Positions 1 through 11,507 of a DNA stretch of 64,000 bases are shown piece after piece. A program made the translations under genes and the position numbers. The DNA comes from Proteles cristata cristata (taxonomy: Eukaryota; Chordata; Mammalia; Carnivora; Hyaenidae), in assembly GCA_017311185.1 (NCBI GenBank), contig JAESUZ010003163.1, positions 484,244 to 548,243 of the forward strand. The letters are read 5' to 3'. The first letter of the stretch is position 1. Every line of letters begins with the position of its first letter. The notes under the pieces were generated by a model. That model saw only the letters and a list, made by a program, of their open reading frames with translations, was not told the origin of the DNA and did not search any database.

Positions 1-475
1 TTGACTCCTTCTCCACTTGAGTGTAAACATGCTTAAGACTGTGTACAAAAGCAAAACAAATGAACTCTCAAACTTGTCTGTCTCTCTCTGGCCTCTATTC
101 TCTTCTTCCCTTCTAACTAGACTCTTTGAAAAACTAGCCTAAAACTCCTTTCTGTATGTTCTCACTTCCCAGTCACAATTCAACTCCCTACCTTCTGCCA
201 TTGCCCCTGCTAGGCACATAGAACTGGCTTGTCAGGGATCATTACCCTGATATTTTCATTCTTTTTGGTGGGTTGTTGCATTTTGTACATGAAGCACCTT
301 CCCTGATTCTGTGAACACACTCTTTTCTGGTTTTCTTCTTACCTTTCTAACTGTTCTGGTCCTGATTTAGGGGTCATCTCTGCCAGCTTTTCATCTTTTG
401 GTCATGCCTGAAATGTTAGGTTTGCCCTGAATCCTAATGGTGTTTGTTTTTCAGATTAAACCAGTATTTCTCAAC
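1..475. other. Intron, no feature recognised
   Basis: A pyrimidine-rich sequence without a reading frame or recognisable repeat. No CpG island, so this is not the BCL2L13 promoter. Confidence 0.6.
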
Positions 476-678
476 ATATTTTTTTAAGTTTGCTTATTTA
501 CTTTGAGAGAGACAGAGGAAGAGAGGAGGGTCAGAGAGGTAAAGAGAGAATCCCAAGCAGGCTCTCTGATGTCACCACAGAGCCTGATAGGGGGCTCAGT
601 CTTGCAAACCATGAGATCACGACCTGAACCAAAATCAAGAGTCAGATGGTTAATCAACTGAGCTACCCAGGGACCCTA
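476..678 (-). mobile_element. CAN SINE, long form
   Basis: Tail TTTAAGTTTGCTTATTTACT at left, decayed head GAGCTACCCAGGGACCC at right. No clear TSD. Confidence 0.85.
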
Positions 679-1213
679 CTCACATATATTTTTAAACCAT
701 GTCTCCTTTTCATAAATACATTCTCTGGGTCCTATTCTGATGGTAGTCCTCGGGATAGGGTGTGATGGGTATATTTATTCTTCCCTCCCATCCCTGCATG
801 AAGTCATTAATACAAAGAAGATTGAAGATTAACTGAACTTTATTTTCTATACTTTTAATCAGAAAACAGTAGGTAATATTTCCTTCTCCAGTGTGAAACT
901 ATATATTGAATATGGGTTTCAAACTGTAATACCCTTTCTCACTCCTGGAAATTTTGACCTATAGGAAGTCACTAACTCTCCATTTACTCTCCTTCGATAA
1001 TTTCATTGACTTGTATCTATGTAGAGCACAATTTTCTATCTCCAGTCCAAACCTCTTAGTATAAGACTTGTATATCCAACTACTTGTACATCTTCACCTG
1101 GACAACTCATAGGTATTTTGAAATTCAGTACACCCTAAAATGAACCTGTATTCTCTCCTAAGCCAGCTTTTCCTATATTATCTGATTTGAGAAACAGGAA
1201 TAACACCACATTC

Positions 1214-1434
1214 AGGGCACCTGGGTGGCTCAGTCGGTTGAGTGTCCAACTCTTAATACCGGCTCAGGTCAGAGTCCCAGGGTTGTGGGATTGAGCCCTG
1301 CATTGGGCTCTTCTCTGAGCATGGAGCTTTCTTAAAAGTCTCTCCCCCCCACCCCCACTCCTTATCTCTTCCCCTTCCCCACTGCCTTTCTCTCCTGCTC
1401 ACTCTCTTTCTAAAAATTAAAAAAATTTTTTTAA
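1214..1434 (+). mobile_element. CAN SINE, long form
   Basis: Head GGGCACCTGGGTGGCTCAGT. A C/T-rich body with a C-run (1345-1355) and tail AAAATTAAAAAAATT. Lies in the L2. Confidence 0.88.
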
Positions 1435-1666
1435 ATACCACTTTTCATACTTCTAGATTACTCTTTTACTGAGTTAGCTAACGTCTTTGAAACTCTTAAT
1501 ATTTTTCCTATTCGTCCCCCTTCTTTCTGGTGTTTCCACTCTTAATTTATGCCTTCATACATCTCTTGTTTAGATTATTCTTGTATTCCTCTAACTGTGT
1601 CTTTTCTTCCAATCTCTATCTTCCTCACACCACCTCCAGGATGATTTTTTCTAAAATATAATCTGT

Positions 1667-2010
1667 TGGGTGCCTGGCTGGCTCAGTTGTAGAGCATCCA
1701 ACACTTAATTTCAGGATTGTGAATTCGAGCCCCACATTGGGTATGGAGCCTATCTTTTTTTTTTTTTTTTTTTTTTAATGCTTTATTTCTAGGAGAGAGA
1801 GAGAGACAGCGCGAGCAGGGGAGGGTCAGAGAGAGAGGGAGTCACAGACTGAAACAGGCTCCAGGCTCTGAGCTGGCAGTCAGCACAGAGCCCGACGCGG
1901 GGCTCGAACCCACAAACCGCGAGATCATGACCCAAGCGAAAGTCGGACGCTTAACCGACTAGGCCACCCAGGCGCCCCAAGTATGGAGCCTATCTAAAAA
2001 AAAAAAAAAA
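1667..2010 (+). mobile_element. CAN SINE, short form, split by a young SINE
   Basis: Head GGGTGCCTGGCTGGCTCAGT; the 3' end GTATGGAGCCTATCT is duplicated at 1981-1995 by the insertion inside it. The A tail leads into an AT microsatellite. Confidence 0.85.
1756..1980 (-). mobile_element. Young CAN SINE, inserted in a short SINE
   Basis: Exact 15-bp TSD GTATGGAGCCTATCT (1741-1755 and 1981-1995). Carries the young-cohort marks: TTTCTAGGAGAGAG, GCTGGCAGTCAGCACAGAGC, CCCAAGCGAAAGTCGGACG. Has the 2-bp deletion (CAGACTGAAACAGG). Confidence 0.96.
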
Positions 2011-2011
2011 A

Positions 2012-2044
2012 ATACATATATATATATATATATATATAAACATA
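2012..2044. repeat. (AT)n microsatellite
   Basis: ACATATATATATATATATAT run after the A tail of a SINE; likely grown from that tail. Confidence 0.85.
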
Positions 2045-2954
2045 CAAAACATATACATATGTACATATTATATGATCTCGATATGCTTTTCTTGCGTTTT
2101 TAAAACCCTTCAGTAGTTCTAGTAGTGTTTATCTTGTTTTACATCATGATCTAATTTAAAAATCTAATGAAAAATGGAGTGATTTTTCTCTCCAGAAGAA
2201 AATGCTCATGAACACAGAATTTGCATTTTAGGGGGTTCATTCATGAACATGGGTTAAAATAATTCCTTGCTTATAGTATAAAACCTAAGCCTCCTCACAT
2301 CCCATAGCATGCAAAGCATACCAAATGCTAACTGGTGCTTACTCCTGCTAAGCCTCATCCCCCTTGTATCTTATTAGCCATGTTAAATTCCTTAGTTTTT
2401 AGGTTCTTTGCTGTTTCAGAACATTTCTGTGCTTTTTTTTTTTCTGGTTATCTTTACATCTGAATTTCTTCATTCCATCCCCCTAAACTGGTTGTTAGTG
2501 AATATCTACTCATGTTCTAAGATCGGTTTATATTTTACTTTCTAAAGCCTTTCCTGGTTTCTACCTTTTCCCTTTCCCAGAGAGACTCTTTTGGGTTGCC
2601 CTCCCCTGCTTTTTGGATACTGACTTGTACCATAGAACCTTACTGTTCTTATTTATATTTTTGTTTTCTTCTACTTGGTCAAAAACTCCGGAGGGCAGAT
2701 GATTTAATTGTCCCTATGCTTAATGCCTACAGAGTACCTTGTACCTTAAGAAACAAGTGTGTGTTGAATGAACACAAAAAATTATTAGACGGTATTGTCT
2801 TCTCTTTCAGGAGGTAAAATTACTAGGTTGATATGTGGACTTGGCAGCGTTTGAAGATTTTTCTAAACTAAATTTAGTCAGGTAATCGTCACATGAAAGT
2901 AGTGTGTTAAAATTGTTGAGGAATTGCCTTAGACGTTTTAAGAAAATTAGATTC

Positions 2955-3205
2955 CAGTCTTGGCCCTTGTTCCAGTTAGGTCTTGGTTGCCAACAACACA
3001 GAGTGATTCTAGCTTATTTAAGCAGAAAAGGAACTTTGAAAAGGGCATCGGGTAGCTCACAGAATGGATGGGGAAGCAGGAAGGAACCAAGGGAGACCCG
3101 GCTGCACACTCAGCCAGGGTCAGGCCAAGGAATAGAAGAGATAGGACGCTGCTATGGGATCTGCACCATTGCCTCTGCTGACCTAAGACCACAACTTTAT
3201 CCATG
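2955..3205. mobile_element. Possible ancient dispersed repeat, unclassified
   Basis: GTTGCCAACAACACAGAGTG..TTTAAGCAGAAAAGGAAC..GGGTAGCTCACAGAATGGAT has the look of a repeat seen at many mammalian loci. I cannot name the family. Overlapping ~100-codon frames on both strands have no recognisable product. Confidence 0.35.
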
Positions 3206-3408
3206 AATTATCATTAAATGTCTTAGCAGATTCTAGATCCTAGTGCAAGCCTCTGACTTGGCTGAACCTACATGCAGCAGAACAGGAGAGAAAAAGTCTA
3301 GTCCATTTTAGCTTTTGTAGTGGGGGCTGGGAGATTTGTTTCCAATTAAGTTTGACACAATGTTGGATACACAGGAAACTGGGTTCAGATGGCAGGCAGG
3401 AGGCAAAA

Positions 3409-3432
3409 AATAATAATAATAATAATAATAAA
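3409..3432. repeat. (AAT)n microsatellite
   Basis: About eight AAT units with no SINE alongside. Confidence 0.9.
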
Positions 3433-3910
3433 GAAAAACCCTGAACATTCATTACAGCACTGCTGCTAGTTAGTCCCTGGCCAATAGGCCTCAGAAAACT
3501 TATTTTATCTCTATGGGGTATCCCATTTCATATTTATAAATTTGAAATTCTGTCTTCTCACCATTAAATGGTAACAGTGTAAAAGCATCAAATATTTTGA
3601 GCTTTTTAAGGGTAAAACACCCTATAAGAACATAGTGGATGTGGCTTTTGTTCCTGTGATGTAAGATGTAACACTTTTTTCTTTTCTTTGGAGTATGTAT
3701 TCATAATTTTGAAATACCTTTTTGAAGTTTATAAACTTTTAAAGTTGAGCAGGGCAGTCCAAGGCTTATTTATTTGAATTAATGTATGTTTTGATATAAT
3801 TTGGTAGCATTGTTCCCTAAAAATGGGAAACAATAGGGACTTTTAAATGTTGAACTAAGATTTCTTTTGATAGCCTAAATGAATACTGATAATTGCACCC
3901 ATAAATGCAT

Positions 3911-4100
3911 TAAAAATTTTTTTAATGTTTTTCATTTATTTCTGAGAGAGACAGCGTGAGCAAGGGAGGGTTAGAGAAGCTCCAAGCTCTGAGCTAGCTG
4001 TCAGCACAGAGCCCAACGCAGGGCTTGAACCCACAAACTGTGAGATCATGACCTGAGCTGAAGTCGGATGCTCAACCGACCGAGCCACCTAGGTGCTCCC
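3911..4100 (-). mobile_element. CAN SINE, long form
   Basis: Tail TTTTTTTAATGTTTTTCATT, head CGAGCCACCTAGGTGCTCC. CATAAATG flanks both sides (CCCATAAATGCA at 3899 and CCCATAAATGTG at 4099): a ~10-bp TSD. Confidence 0.88.
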
Positions 4101-4109
4101 ATAAATGTG

Positions 4110-4289
4110 TTTTTTTTTAAGTTTATTTATTTTTGAGGGAGAGCATGAGTGAGTAGGGGAGGGCAGAGAGAGATAGCATCCCAAGCAGGCCTTGTGCTGT
4201 AAGCACGGTTCCATCCCATGAACCATGAGATCATGACTTGAGCCAAAATCGAGTCTGACGCTTAACTGACTGAGCCACCCAGGCACTTT
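4110..4289 (-). mobile_element. CAN SINE, long form
   Basis: Tail TTTTTTTTAAGTTTATTTAT, head GAGCCACCCAGGCAC. Follows the preceding SINE by ~10 bp. Confidence 0.87.
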
Positions 4290-4460
4290 CATATTTTAAA
4301 GACAGTATTTAACTATTGAAAGCATATTTTTATGTTATCTTTCCTTGTTATCTTTTTATATAGCCACTGTTTTATTTGATATTATTTCAAATTCTGCATG
4401 TATTTTTTTTTTTTCATTGTTTATCACTCTTGGACATTTCTCTTTGTTTATAGATCTTTT

Positions 4461-4700
4461 TTTTTTTAATTTTTTAATGTTTTATTTATTTATTTTTGAG
4501 AGAGAGAGAGACAGAGAGAGAGAGACAGCATGAGCAGGGGAGGGTCAGAGAGAGAGGGAAACACAGAATCTGAAGACAGGCTCCAGGCTCTGAGCTAACT
4601 GTTAGCACAGAGCCCAACGCGGAGCTCAAACCTACAAGCTGTGAGATCATGACCTGAGCTGAAGTCAGACGCCTAACTGACTGAGCCACCCAGGTGCCCC
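4461..4700 (-). mobile_element. CAN SINE, long form
   Basis: TSD TTGTTTATAGATCTT at ~4444-4458, repeated as CTGTTTATAGATCTT at ~4700-4714. Head GAGCCACCCAGGTGCCCC. Confidence 0.92.
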
Positions 4701-4743
4701 TGTTTATAGATCTTAAATTTTGTCAACATTGCCTATGTCCATT

Positions 4744-4922
4744 TTTTTATTTTAATGTTTGTTTATTTATTTTGAGAGAGTGTGAGCCGAGGAACGGCAG
4801 AGAAAGAGAATCCCAAACAAGCTGTCAGTGCAGAACCTGAGGTGGGGCTTGATCCCACAAACTGTGATTATGATCTGAGCCGAAATCAAGAGTCATTTAA
4901 CCAAGTGAGCCGCCCAGGCTCA
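4744..4922 (-). mobile_element. CAN SINE, long form
   Basis: Tail TTTTTTATTTTAATGTTTGT. The head is decayed (GAGCCGCCCAGGCTCACCCC). Confidence 0.85.
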
Positions 4923-5005
4923 CCCCCTGCCTGCCTCTGTCTTATATTGTTAGCTATCTGGACCTGTTTTTCTTTCCTTCCCTTTTCTTTTTTAAAGATT
5001 TTACT

Positions 5006-5222
5006 ATTTATTTTTTAATGTTTTATTTATTTTTGAGAGAGAGAGAGAGAGATAGCATGAGCAGGGGAGGGGCAGAGAGAGAGGGAGATACAGAATCCGA
5101 AACACGCTCCAGGCTCTGAGCTAGCTGTCAGCACAGAACCCGACAAGGGGCTCAAACCCACGAACCCACAAACCGTAAGATCATGACCTGAGCCCAAGTT
5201 GGATGCTTAACCCAGGCGCCCC
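5006..5222 (-). mobile_element. CAN SINE, long form
   Basis: Tail TTTTTTAATGTTTTATTTAT. ACCCACGAACCCACAAACC is a local duplication. The head lacks the usual CGACTGAGCC before CCAGGCGCCCC. Confidence 0.88.
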
Positions 5223-5242
5223 ACTGAGATTTTATTTAAATG

Positions 5243-5347
5243 AAAGATTTTATTTTATTTTAAGTCATCTCTACACCCAACATGAGGCTCGAACTCACAA
5301 CCTTGAGATCAAGAGTCGCATGCTCCACCAACTGAGCCGGCCAGGAA
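5243..5347 (-). mobile_element. CAN SINE, short form
   Basis: AAGTCATCTCTACACCCAAC..GGCTCGAACTCACAACC..AACTGAGCCGGCCAGG: tRNA-related unit without the long body. Confidence 0.85.
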
Positions 5348-5509
5348 CTTCTGAATCTCTTTTTCTTTTACTGAATATTTCTTGAGATCTTAAAGCAGTA
5401 TTGTTTAAGTAGAAAACAAAGTTATTTGCAATTTTTGATTTGAAACAACTGTTAAGGCACATGGTAGGTACAACAGCTACTAAGTCTGTGTAAAGAGATA
5501 AAAGCTGTA

Positions 5510-5875
5510 GTTGTATTAATTAGGGTACAAGGTACTGAAGAGATTTCAGAATGAAGTACCTTAAATAATAGTCTAAATGTAGTTGGTCCAGGCTGATAGG
5601 GCGGTTCTGCTACACATGCACACTCAAGAACCCAGTTCCTTTTCTCTTTACCATCCCCTAAAGTGGTGTCCTTGTTTGCATGTCAGAATGGGTGTCTGCC
5701 ATACTCACATTCCAAACCATAGCAAGGAGGAAAGAACGTCTTTAAGGAGAGACTCACAGATTGTACATATAACTTCTCATATTCCCCTGACTCAGGCTAA
5801 TCATATGGCACATTAAGCTGCTAAGGAACTGGGAAATGTGGTCTGCAGTGTGTGGCCATGGATCTCACAAGACCA
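5510..5875. mobile_element. Possible ancient dispersed repeat, unclassified
   Basis: TTAATTAGGGTACAAGGTAC..CCTTAAATAATAG..CCAGGCTGATAGGGCGGTTC and GAACTGGGAAATGTGGTCTG resemble an old mammalian repeat ('attagggtacca..gctccttccat..ctgggaaatgtagtc'). Family not named. Confidence 0.45.
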
Positions 5876-5911
5876 AGAGGCTTTATTTTTCTTCTTCTAA
5901 TTATTATTTTT

Positions 5912-6013
5912 ACAATTTTATTTTTAAGTAATCTCCATACCCAATGTGGGATTCAAACTCACAACCCTGAGATCAAGAGTCAGTTCTACTGACTGAGCCA
6001 GCCAGGTGCCCCT
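5912..6013 (-). mobile_element. CAN SINE, short form
   Basis: AAGTAATCTCCATACCCAAT..TGAGCCAGCCAGGTGCCCCT. Short flanks AGAGGCTTTATT (5877) and AGAAGGCTTTATT (6013) form a TSD. Confidence 0.87.
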
Positions 6014-6318
6014 AGAAGGCTTTATTATTAAAAGAAATAAGAGAATATATATTGAGGTGGGGAGAGGCAGGGACATAGCCAATGTATTTGCCACATAGGT
6101 GAAAACAGAGAAACTAGGGAGAGAGAGAGATTTGCTTTTGATCTGAAATTTGAATTAATAAATTCCCGCTTATAAGTAAATTAAAGTTACAATTTTTAAA
6201 GATTACTGAGAAGAAACATCAAATACTTATTTTGGTATTTAGTTGAATAATTGGAGTTAATGGGGAAATGTATAGCATATAATAAACTTTAAACTGAAAA
6301 AATACTTTTATGTTTTAG

Positions 6319-6489
6319 GTTTCACACATCCATAAGGAGACCTTTTTGGAGCTCTGCCTGCAAACTCAATGGCGTCCTCTACTACCGTGCCTCAAGGATT
6401 TCACTATGAAACAAAATATGTTGTTCTCAGCTACTTGGGACTCCTCTGTCAGGAGAAGCTGCAAGAGCAACATCTTTCCTCACTCCAAG
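6319..6489 (+). CDS. BCL2L13: BCL2L13 first coding exon (50 nt 5' UTR, then residues 1-40)
   Basis: The acceptor is TTTTAG at 6313-6318 and the donor is GTATTA from 6490. The ATG at 6369-6371 is the first in the exon and opens [20 protein letters not shown], the known N-terminus of BCL2L13. The coding part is 121 nt (6369-6489), 40 codons plus one base (phase 1). Residues ~14-30 ([17 protein letters not shown]) correspond to the BH4 motif. Fifty bases of untranslated leader precede the ATG, so at least one noncoding exon lies upstream, outside the window. Differences from human that I remember, such as Thr5, Gln9 and Cys27, are conservative or at variable positions. The reading frame is intact. 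Confidence 0.95.
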
Positions 6490-7011
6490 GTATTATCTTT
6501 GGCTTATGATGGTTCTTTTAAGTAGTAATAATTAGTTCATATATAAAAGTACATATATTTAAATAGTTTATATCTGTGGTTATAATATCAAGTAATACTA
6601 AAAATTTTTTTAAAGAATAAGCCCTTATCCCATCCATTCCCAGAGAAGACTTTTAATGCTCTTTAAAAGCATGATAATGTAAATGACTGCTGTTGGTACA
6701 TGTGAAAATGTACTAAGTACCTGTGAGTGAACAGAAATCTATACTTCTTTTGAGATTTTATGCTTAACAAGACATAGATTAGAATTACACAAATTGTGTA
6801 TATACAACTGTGAAGTTGTATGTATTCTTCTGTGAGTAGTTTACCAAATGAAGCTTATAACAGTTACTAGAGTCTACATTAGCCTTCTTTGTAAGATATA
6901 ACATCATCATATGATAAAATGCATTCGTGATGTGTGGAGTGAAGTGAATGACCTAGGCACTGTGACATAGCATTAGGCTGCTTTTGATGTTTTGACATTG
7001 TAAGTCAAAAG

Positions 7012-8045
7012 GAGGATCATCTGAGCTTCTGCACAGCCAAGGAAACAACCCAGAAAATTAATAGGCAACCAACGGAATGGGAAAAGATAGTTGCAAATGA
7101 CATATCAGATAAAGGGTTGATATCCAGAATCTACAAGGAACTCACCAAACTCCACGCCCGAAAAACAAACAACCCAGTGAAGAAATGGGCAGAAGATATG
7201 AACAGACACTTCTCCAAAGAGGACATCCAGATGGCCAACAGACACATGAAACGATGCTCAGCATCGCTCCTCATCAGGGAAATACAAATCAAAACCACAC
7301 TGAGATACCACCTCACGCCAGTCAGAGTGGCTAAAATGAGCCAATCAGAGAACTCTAGATGTTGGCGAGGATGTGGAGAAACGGGCACCCTCCTACACTG
7401 TTGGTGGGAATGTAAACTGGTACAGCCCCTCTGGAAAACAGTGTGGAGGTTCCTCAAGGAAACTAACAATAGAACTCCCCTATGACCCAGCAATAGCACT
7501 GCTAGGAATTTACCCAAGGGATACAGAAATGCTGAGGCATAGGAGCACATGTACCCCAATGTTCATAGCAACACTCTCCACAATAGCTAAAACATGGAAA
7601 GAGCCTAAGTGTCCATCAACAGATGAATGGATCAAGAAGATGTGGTTTATCTATACCATGGAATACTACATGGCAATGAGAAACAATGAAATGTGGCCAT
7701 GTGTAGCAACATGGATGGACCTTGAGGGTGTTATGCTGAGCGAAATAAGTCAGGCAGAGAAGGACAAATATCATATGTGTGCACGTATAGGAGGATTAGG
7801 AGGAGCTTAACAGAGGACCAAGGGGGAGAAGAAGGGCGGAAATGGTGGGGAAAAGGGGGAGAGGCAAACCATGAGAGACTCTTGAATGCTGACAAAAACT
7901 GAGGACTGGTGGATGTGGGAGGGAGGAGGGGTGGGCATGGAGGAGGACACTTGTGGGGATGAGCACTGGGTGTTCTATGGAAACCAACTTGACAATAAAC
8001 TATTTGTAATAAAAATAAATAAATAACAGCAACAACAACAACAAA
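7012..8045 (+). mobile_element. 5'-truncated carnivore LINE-1, sense orientation
   Basis: The + strand encodes the C-terminal part of L1 ORF2: [20 protein letters not shown] and [20 protein letters not shown] near 7117-7260, the zinc-knuckle-like [19 protein letters not shown] near 7360-7425, then in another frame [20 protein letters not shown] and IYTMEYYMAMRN up to the stop at 7808. One frameshift separates the two parts at ~7455-7490. The 3' UTR ends GACAATAAACTATTTGTAAT with an A-rich tail near 8020-8045. The body lacks endonuclease and reverse transcriptase, so it is dead. Confidence 0.93.
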
Positions 8046-8086
8046 AAGAGTCAGCTGCTTAGCCCACTGAACCACCCAGAACCCCA
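8046..8086 (-). mobile_element. SINE head fragment abutting the L1 tail
   Basis: GAGTCAGCTGCTTAGCCCAC followed by TGAACCACCCAGAACCCC is the antisense 5' end of a CAN SINE. Only ~40 bp remain, directly after the A-rich L1 tail. Confidence 0.6.
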
Positions 8087-9199
8087 GCAGGTTACTATTT
8101 TAACAAAATGCCTATGAGGGCATATTCAGTATGTTTTATAGTGAAATCATAATGGGTTACCTAATTCAGCAAATTATTTCAGTAGAGATTAGTTAAGAAT
8201 GTTTTTATATGTTGCTTTTTAAAAAATGTATTTACTTTTGCTAAATCATCTAGAGTCAAACTATAGGATCAAGGAGTAACTATTTTTATTAGGAATTTGT
8301 CATTTAAAATAAATATGTGGCTTCTAAATTGTCATACCATATAGCATAATTTTTTAAGCTTTTACACATTGTTTTAAAACTAATTATAACTTGTGAAAGT
8401 GCTGGATTCCATTGTTTTAAGACTTAGGTGTCTAGACTCAGTGAACATGTACCCGTAATAGACATACAGAGACTCCAACCAAGTACTTGTGTTGATAGTG
8501 ATTAATGCACAAACGGTTAGCACACTTGAGGTAGGAATTGTATCTGGACCAACATTTTGCTTGGGAAGGAAGATTCTGATAATTAATTTTATGGAACACA
8601 TGTGGACATCAAGACCCAGTAGATAAGAGCAAGGCCATGCTCTTAACAAACAACAGGAACGTTACACGATAGCATTGGTTGACCCTGCCTCGATCTACTA
8701 AGGGGTAATGTGATGAGCTCACTTAATGGCATTTTATATAGTGGGTTGTACTGCAGCCAAGGAACCCAGTACTAAGAGCTTAGCACCTTTTGTAGCAAGC
8801 CAGTTACCCTATTTCAGAGAGTGAGCAAAATGACTTTGTGGTCATTTTGACCTATCTAATTGCCTTTATTACTAGTTATAAATATAGCTTAGAGTCAGAA
8901 GACAGTTAGGTCTTCAGTTTATCATACTTAGTAAGTATATACAGGGATGCTTGGGATTCATTGCAGCTATTGCAGTCTACCCTTCAAAATTAGATGCAGT
9001 GACATTCAATGAAATCCATTTAGTTTGTCTCATATAACACTAGATTGAGGCTGTTTTAATCAGAATCCCAATTAGCAGTATGAAGCCATTCTGCAGTGTG
9101 GATCTCAGCTGTCCACCTCAGGACCCCAGATTCAGCCAAGTGAGTAAGTCCCAGAAGGGACTAGTAGGTGTTTTCAGAGAAGTTCAGATTAGTTTCCCT
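8087..9199. other. Intron, no feature recognised
   Basis: Unique-looking DNA between two L1 pieces of opposite orientation. No repeat, splice-like exon or frame with a recognisable product. Confidence 0.6.
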
Positions 9200-10563
9200 T
9201 ATGTTCATCTGTTTTGTGTTTTAAATTCCATATGTGAATGAAATCATATGATATTTATCTTTCTCTAATTTTGCTTAGCATAATAAACTCTAGTTCCATC
9301 CACATTTTTGCAAGTGGCAAGATTTCATTCTTTTTCATTGCCAAGTAGTATTCCATTATATACCACGTCTTCTTTATCCATTCATCGGTTGGTGGACATT
9401 TGGGCTCTTTTCCATAGTTTGGCTATTGTTAATAGTGCTGCTGTAAGCATTGGGGTACCTGTGCTCTTTTGAAACAGAATTTTTGTATCCTTTGGATAAA
9501 TACCTAGTAGTGCAAATGCTGGGTCATAGGCTAGTGCTATTTTTAATTTTTGAGGAACCTCCATACTGTTTTCCAGAGTGGCTACACCAGTTTTCCTTCC
9601 CAGTAGCATAAAAGGGTTCCTGTTTCTCCACATCCTCACCAACATCTGATGTCTGAGTTTTAATGTCAGCCATTCTGACAGGTATGAGGTGGTATCTCAC
9701 TGTGATTTTGATTTGTATTTCTCTGATGATGAGTGATGTTGAGCATCTTTCCATGTGTCTTAGTCATCTGGATGTCTTCTTTGGAAAAATGTCCATTTGT
9801 GTCTTTTGCCCATTTCTTCATTGGATTATTTGTTTCTTGGGTGTTGAGTTTGAAAAGTTCTTTGTAGATTTTGGATACTAACCCTTTATCTGATTTGTCA
9901 TTTGCCAACATCTCCCATTCTGTCAGTTGCCTTTTAGTTTGGTGATTGTTTCCCTTGCTGTGCAGAAGTTTTTTACCTTGATGAGATTCCAATAGTTCAT
10001 TTTTGCTTTTGTTTCCCTTGCCTCTGGAGATATGTCACGCAAGAAATTGCTGCGGCCCTGGTCAAAGAGGTTGTTGTCTGCTTTCTCCTCTAGGATTTTG
10101 ATGGCTTCCTGTCTTACATTTAGGTCTTTCATCCATGTTGAGTTTATTTTTGTATATGGTGTAAGAAAGCGATCCAGATTCAATTCTCCTACGCATCAGT
10201 GTCCATTTTTCCCAACACCATTTGCTTTTTTCCATTGGATCTTCTTTCCTGTTTTGTCAAAGTTTAGTTGGCTGTATGTTTGTGGGTCAGTTTCTGGGTT
10301 CTCTGTTTTATTCCATTGATCGATGTATCTGTTTTTATGCCAGTACCATACTGTTTTGATGATTACTGCTTTATACTACAGCTTGAAGTCTGGAATTGCG
10401 ATGCCTCCAGTTTTGGTTTTCTTTTTCAGGGTTACTTTGGCTATTCAGGGTCTTTTCTGGTTCCATACAAATCTTAGGAATGTTTGTTCTAGCTCTGTGA
10501 TGAAAGCTGGTGTTATTTTCATAGGGATTGCGTTGAATATGCAGATTGCTTTGGGTAGTATCG
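9200..10563 (-). mobile_element. LINE-1 fragment, antisense (ORF2 3' half)
   Basis: On the minus strand the pieces read [59 protein letters not shown] and DPAFALLGIYPKDTK, all from the C-terminal third of L1 ORF2, in several frames with stops. The 3' UTR boundary is near 9200. The L1 match stops at ~10563, the element's 5' truncation, where unrelated sequence begins. Confidence 0.9.
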
Positions 10564-10800
10564 ACCAGGTTACTGATTGTTATTGGTGGGACATGAACTC
10601 CAATATCAAGGAACAATACTTTCTCTGTTGTATGGAACCTGGAGTGAGTGTATCTCTGAGTCGGACAGCCTTCTTTACCTGGGGACCCAAAAAGGAGAAT
10701 GCAGTCCAAGGGGTAGTGTCAGCGACTCTTAGGAACATTGTCCAGGGCAGTGTTGGCAAACAGTAGGCCTTGTAATTTTAGATTTGGTTTTTAAGAAACA
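10564..10800. other. Unclassified segment next to L1
   Basis: It begins where the antisense L1 stops (~10563). GTGGGACATGAACTCCAATA..GAGTCGGACAGCC..CAGTGTTGGCAAACAG belongs to no repeat or gene I recognise. A + strand frame (10323-10766) runs through it from the L1, which I regard as chance. Confidence 0.5.
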
Positions 10801-11490
10801 TTTTTAAGTCTGCAGTGAAAGGTAATTTCCATAGCTATTTGTTATTTGATAATAGTGGTTGAGTGTGGCTCTTCTTGTTCAGAAGAATTTCAGTCTCATT
10901 CTTGTGTTCAAAAAATTGCAGTGAAACACTTCCACTCCTTACCATTGAACTATTGTGTGGTAGGGTAGGTCAGGGCATTCAACTTCTATTTCTGACAAAA
11001 ATTCCTGAAACTGACAGTAGTTAAGTCCACAACAGCAAATGAAGTTCACTGTTGAAACTCCTGGTTCATTGACACGAGATAGATTTTGATATTTTCTAGA
11101 GTACCTACTGATTATGAATACTACTGTGAATAACCATAGGTTAAATACTTTACATTTTCATAATCTGTCAAACTAGTTTTGTCAAACTAATAAGTCTTTT
11201 TCTGCTCTACACATTTGCCATTATCAGTAACACATCTTAGCGAATTCCACTTTGCATTGTAGTGAATTAGTGTTTTCTCAATTATTTTGAAAATATTCTC
11301 ACCTATAATTATTTTATGTTAATCACTTCAAACTCAGCATTGACTCCTTCAATGAACAACAGCTGAGCAGTTTCAGAAAACTATCAGTGCATTAAGAGCC
11401 AAAGAAAACCACTCAAAATTGTTTGCCTTGTATTTCAATTGACTATTGATGTTGTTCCCATTGTCCCCAACTTGTTGAGTAACTATACTC
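10801..11490. other. Intron, no feature recognised
   Basis: AT-rich unique-looking DNA; nothing seen. Confidence 0.55.
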
Positions 11491-11507
11491 TCCAAAAGGC
11501 TAATCTT

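Larger units (their letters stand above)
1020..2780 (+). mobile_element. LINE-2 (L2) 3' region, interrupted by SINEs
   Basis: Phrases typical of L2 appear in order on the + strand: CCAGTCCAAACCTC..CCAACTACTTGTACATCTTC near 1045-1095, ATGATTTTTTCTAAAATATAATC near 1640, AAAACCCTTCAGTAG near 2102, AAACCTAAGCCTCC near 2281, and the terminal GTGTTGAATGAA at 2761-2772. It is split by SINEs at 1214-1434 and 1667-2010. The many mismatches fit an ancient mammalian element. Confidence 0.7.

Noticed and set aside
4461..5347. Regularly spaced similar units resembling a repeat array
   Set aside because: They are independent SINE insertions of ~100 or ~200 bp with variable gaps, not a CRISPR array or satellite.
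1..6318. Search for the BCL2L13 promoter or noncoding first exon
   Set aside because: No CpG-rich block or convincing leader exon with a donor was seen.
10323..10766. 147-codon + strand frame
   Set aside because: Its first half is antisense L1 ORF2 and the second half is unclassified DNA; no domain, start context or splice signals support a gene.
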